DNA from: Verrucomicrobiota bacterium
GTDB lineage: Bacteria; Verrucomicrobiota; Verrucomicrobiia; Opitutales; Opitutaceae
Reading direction: 5' to 3'
Assembly: GCA_003694825.1 (NCBI GenBank)
Contig: RFJS01000094.1
Coordinates: 1-10,231 of the forward strand
Length of the DNA: 10,231 nucleotides
Under the pieces are notes generated by a model. It saw nothing but the letters and a program-made list of their open reading frames with translations, searched no databases and was not told where the DNA came from. The translations under genes were made by a program, and so were the position numbers. Below are positions 6,134 to 10,231 of this stretch, piece after piece. Within the stretch, counting starts at the first letter, position 1, and each line of letters opens with the position of its first letter.

Positions 6134-6198
6134 CGACGGGCGGTGAATCGGCGGCGCAAGTGCCGGCCCGCGCTCCCGGCCGCCTGACTTGAAAGGGG

Positions 6199-6234
6199 AA
6201 ACGAAAAGCGGCGCCCTCTCGAGGGGCGCCGCTT
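6199..6234 (-). terminator. Intrinsic terminator of the groES-groEL transcript
   Basis: On the minus strand an 11-bp stem (arms 6206-6216 and 6224-6234, core GCGGCGCCC/GGGGCGCCGC) with a 7-base loop is followed by TTTTCGTTT (plus 6199-6207, partly pairing into the stem base). It lies 39 bases past the groEL stop. This is a strong, classical terminator for the chaperone operon. On the plus strand the hairpin is followed by GCAAAT, without a T run, so it acts mainly on the minus strand. Confidence 0.85.
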
Positions 6235-6273
6235 GCAAATGGGCGACACGCAGTCGCGAAGGTCGGGCGTGGA

Positions 6274-7908
<1,635 letters not shown>

Positions 7909-7958
7909 GATTATTCAGCGATTTGCAGGTTGTTTTTTGAGAAAGGCAGGATGTCGGG

Positions 7959-8255
7959 TTATTCGGTGATCACGCCGAGGATGTCATCCTCGCGGAGCAG
8001 GACGTATTTCTCGTCGTCCAGCTTCACCTCCGTGCCGCCATACTTGCTGATCAGCACGCGGTCACCGACCTTGACCTCGAATTCCTGAGCCTTGCCGTTC
8101 TCATCTTTCTTGCCGGTGCCAAGGGCGATCACCTCAGCCTGCTGAGGCTTTTCCTTGGCCGTATCGGGGATGATGATACCCCCGCGGCTCTGCTCTTTCT
8201 CCTCGATGTGCTTCACGAGGACGCGGTCTCCGATGGGTTTGATTTTCACGCTCAT
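7959..8255 (-). CDS. groS: Co-chaperonin GroES (Hsp10)
   Basis: The heptameric lid of the GroEL chamber, 98 aa (E. coli 97). The N-terminal strand [13 protein letters not shown], the mobile loop around residues 17-32 with the GroEL-contacting [13 protein letters not shown] (E. coli-type GGIVL equivalent at 25-29), and the second half [25 protein letters not shown] are all present. The ATG at 8255 gives the standard start; no Shine-Dalgarno sequence is visible before it. It lies 90 bases downstream of dnaK and 50 bases upstream of groEL, all on the same strand. I find no CIRCE-type inverted repeat (TTAGCACTC-N9-GAGTGCTAA) in the dnaK-groES gap, so HrcA control acting directly at this position is not supported. 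Confidence 0.98.
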   Translation of the reverse strand: MSVKIKPIGDRVLVKHIEEKEQSRGGIIIPDTAKEKPQQAEVIALGTGKKDENGKAQEFEVKVGDRVLISKYGGTEVKLDDEKYVLLREDDILGVITE

Positions 8256-8300
8256 ATGTCAGTGTATCAGTGGATTGGAGTTGGATTGTTGAGAAGAGAG

Positions 8301-8328
8301 GCCGCCGGACGATGGACGCCCCGGCGGC
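8301..8328 (-). terminator. Hairpin between dnaK and groES, possible partial terminator or processing site
   Basis: On the minus strand GCCGCCGG and CCGGCGGC (plus 8321-8328 and 8301-8308) form a perfect 8-bp stem around 12 bases, 17 bases after the dnaK stop. It is followed by the pyrimidine stretch CTCTCTTCTC rather than a T run. It could terminate part of the dnaK transcripts, protect the dnaK 3' end after cleavage, or set the ratio of DnaK to GroESL mRNA. The hairpin is real as sequence; its function is inferred. Confidence 0.45.
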
Positions 8329-8345
8329 GAAAAACGTGTTGAGGA

Positions 8346-10231
8346 TCACTTCTTGTCGTCGTCGACGACCTCGAAGTCCGCATCGACGACATCATCCTTG
8401 CCGCCGCTCGAGGACTTCTTCTGCTCTTCCTGCGCTGGCGGCGGAGGCGGCGTGCCGGCTTCACCGCCGGCTGCCTGGGCCGCCTGCTGGGCCTGGGCGT
8501 AGAGCTCGGCGCCGACCTTCTGAAGGTTTTCGAGGGCTTTCTTCATGCGCTCGGTGTCCTCGCTTTCGAGGTCCTTCTTCGCATCGGCCACCGCAGCCTC
8601 GATCGGCCCCTTCTTCTCTGCCGGCAGCTTGTCTCCGGACTCCTTGAGGAGCTTTTCGAGCTGGTAGATGGTGGAGTCGAGGGTGTTCTTCGTCTCGACC
8701 GCTTCGCGCTTCTTGCGGTCTTCCTCGGCATGCATCTCGGCCTCCTTGGTCATCCGCTCGACCTCCTCCTTGGTCAGGCCGGAGGAGCCGGTGATGGTAA
8801 TCTTCTGATCGCGGCCGGTGCCGAGATCCTTGGCAGAGACGTTGAGGATGCCGTTGGCGTCGATGTCGAACGTGACCTCGATCTGCGGCACACCGCGCGG
8901 CGCCGGCGGGATGCCGTCGAGATGGAATGTTCCGAGAACCTTGTTGTCGCGGGCCATCGGCCGCTCACCCTGCAGAACACGGATCTCAACCGACGGCTGG
9001 TTGTCGCTGTAGGTCGAGAAGATCTGAGACTTGCGCGTCGGGATCGTCGTGTTGCGCGGTATCATCGGCGTGGCGACACCGCCGGCGGTCTCGATGCTGA
9101 GCGTGAGGGGCGTCACATCGAGCAGGAGGACATCGCGCACGTCTCCCTTGAGGACCGCACCCTGGATGGCCGCACCGATGGCGACGACCTCGTCCGGATT
9201 GACGCCCTGGTGGGGCTTCTTGCCCGCGAGTTCGGTCGCGAGTTCGACGACCTTCGGCATGCGGGTCATACCACCGACGAGGACGAGCTCATCGATGTCA
9301 TTCGTGGTGAGCTCGGCGTCTTTCAGACAGGCCTTGAACGGACCGACACAACGCTCGAAGAGGTGGTCGCAGATCTGCTCCATCTTGGCCCGGGTGAGCT
9401 GCATGCTCAGGTGCTTCGGGCCGGAAGCGTCCGCCGTGATGAACGGCAGGTTGATGTCGTAGGTCTGCGTCGAGGAGAGCGCGATCTTGGCCTTCTCGGC
9501 CTCCTCCTTGAGGCGCTGCAGCGCCATCGGATCGGAGCGCAGATCGATGCCGTTCTCCTTTTTGAATTCCTCGATCATCCAGTTGATGATCGCCTCGTCC
9601 CAGTTGTCGCCACCGAGGTGGGTGTCGCCGTTGGTCGCCTTCACCTCGAAGACGCCGTCGCCGATCTCGAGGATGGAGATGTCGAATGTGCCGCCACCGA
9701 GGTCGAAGACGGCGATCTTCTCATCCTTCTTCTTGTCGAGACCATAGGCGAGCGACGCCGCCGTCGGCTCGTTGATGATACGCAGCACCTCGAGGCCGGC
9801 GATCTTGCCGGCATCCTTGGTGGCCTGGCGTTGCGAATCGTTGAAGTAAGCCGGCACGGTGATCACGGCCTGGGTGATCGTCTCGCCGAGGTATTTCTCC
9901 GCGTCGGCCTTCAGCTTCGCGAGGATGAACGAGGAGATCTGCTGCGGCGAGAACTGCTCGGTCTTGTCACCGACCTGCACCTCGACCCACGCGTCTCCGT
10001 TCTTCGCCTCGATCACCTTGTAGGGAAGGTTGGCCGCTTCTTCGCGAACCTCGCTGAAGCGTCGCCCGATGAGGCGCTTCGCCGAAAAAATCGTGTTCTT
10101 CGGGTTGGTGACCGCCTGACGCTTGGCCGCCTGGCCGACGAGGCGCTCACCGTTCTTCGTGAAAGCGACAACGGATGGCGTGGTCCGCGCACCCTCGGCA
10201 TTCGGAATCACAACCGGCTCACCACCCTCCA
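8346..10231 (-). CDS. dnaK: Chaperone DnaK (Hsp70), 5' end beyond the window
   Basis: An Hsp70 chaperone that cycles unfolded segments with DnaJ and GrpE. The frame is open to the window edge: codons for EGGEPVV precede the internal GTG at 10211, so roughly 19 N-terminal residues, including the GIDLGTT phosphate loop, are off the window. Counting from that GTG codon, the ATPase domain shows [15 protein letters not shown] (121-135), [12 protein letters not shown] (146-157), DLGGGTFD (170-177) and LVGGMTRMP (311-319). The interdomain linker [10 protein letters not shown] (360-369) is next, then the substrate-binding beta domain (about 370-480) and the helical lid (about 480-580). The C-terminal tail has five prolines in a row (588-592) and ends in the acidic FEVVDDDKK type of tail. 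It heads the co-directional block dnaK-groES-groEL. Its own promoter is not in the window. Confidence 0.99.
   Translation of the reverse strand, partial: EGGEPVVIPNAEGARTTPSVVAFTKNGERLVGQAAKRQAVTNPKNTIFSAKRLIGRRFSEVREEAANLPYKVIEAKNGDAWVEVQVGDKTEQFSPQQISSFILAKLKADAEKYLGETITQAVITVPAYFNDSQRQATKDAGKIAGLEVLRIINEPTAASLAYGLDKKKDEKIAVFDLGGGTFDISILEIGDGVFEVKATNGDTHLGGDNWDEAIINWMIEEFKKENGIDLRSDPMALQRLKEEAEKAKIALSSTQTYDINLPFITADASGPKHLSMQLTRAKMEQICDHLFERCVGPFKACLKDAELTTNDIDELVLVGGMTRMPKVVELATELAGKKPHQGVNPDEVVAIGAAIQGAVLKGDVRDVLLLDVTPLTLSIETAGGVATPMIPRNTTIPTRKSQIFSTYSDNQPSVEIRVLQGERPMARDNKVLGTFHLDGIPPAPRGVPQIEVTFDIDANGILNVSAKDLGTGRDQKITITGSSGLTKEEVERMTKEAEMHAEEDRKKREAVETKNTLDSTIYQLEKLLKESGDKLPAEKKGPIEAAVADAKKDLESEDTERMKKALENLQKVGAELYAQAQQAAQAAGGEAGTPPPPPAQEEQKKSSSGGKDDVVDADFEVVDDDKK

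Noticed and set aside
6134..6198. Short GC-rich self-complementary segments between the two terminators
   Set aside because: Stems are at most about 5 bp with no T run or conserved pattern, which is as expected by chance at this GC content.
8256..8345. Search for a CIRCE operator or heat-shock sigma promoter upstream of groES
   Set aside because: No GCACTC/GAGTGC pair is present. The only -10-like string (GATACA) lies too close to the start codon and its -35 partner is poor.

Overview
This is a high-GC (clearly above 60% by eye) bacterial chromosomal segment made up almost entirely of housekeeping genes. I see no phage, transposon, plasmid, CRISPR or defence genes. The DnaK sequence (for example the [19 protein letters not shown] stretch and the [14 protein letters not shown] stretch) resembles DnaK of the Chlamydiota/Verrucomicrobiota group as I remember it. 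My best guess is therefore a member of the Verrucomicrobiota, perhaps Opitutales-like. This is inference from memory, not a database result.

Layout. On the minus strand at the left, an NAD(P)-binding YeeZ-like SDR protein, a YbaB/EbfC nucleoid protein and the recombination mediator RecR follow each other closely and run into a tRNA-Gly(CCC) gene at the window edge. Divergent from the SDR gene is a tight two-gene plus-strand unit: a DJ-1/PfpI-family protein and a class I flavin disulfide oxidoreductase with an unusual redox motif. It meets an isolated minus-strand hisA. Divergent from hisA is a plus-strand M42 metallo-aminopeptidase. Between it and the chaperone genes lie two terminators, one for each direction. 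The right third is a minus-strand chaperone block in transcription order dnaK (5' end cut by the window edge), groES, groEL.

How the genes work together. DnaK and GroES/GroEL are the two main ATP-dependent folding machines, and here they lie in one co-directional block that ends in a strong intrinsic terminator. RecR and YbaB are the usual DNA-maintenance pair, here without dnaX immediately upstream. The DJ-1-like protein and the flavin oxidoreductase, only 8 bases apart, suggest a shared redox or carbonyl-stress role. HisA (histidine synthesis) and the M42 peptidase (peptide turnover) share an intergenic region that contains a long imperfect inverted repeat.

I did not find a convincing undescribed system. 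The points most worth a second look are the DJ-1/oxidoreductase pair and its atypical active-site motif, the hairpin in the hisA leader, the near absence of Shine-Dalgarno sequences in front of the genes, and the A73 discriminator base of the tRNA-Gly. No stretch longer than 300 bases lacks a gene; the longest gap (6079-6273) is taken up largely by terminators.
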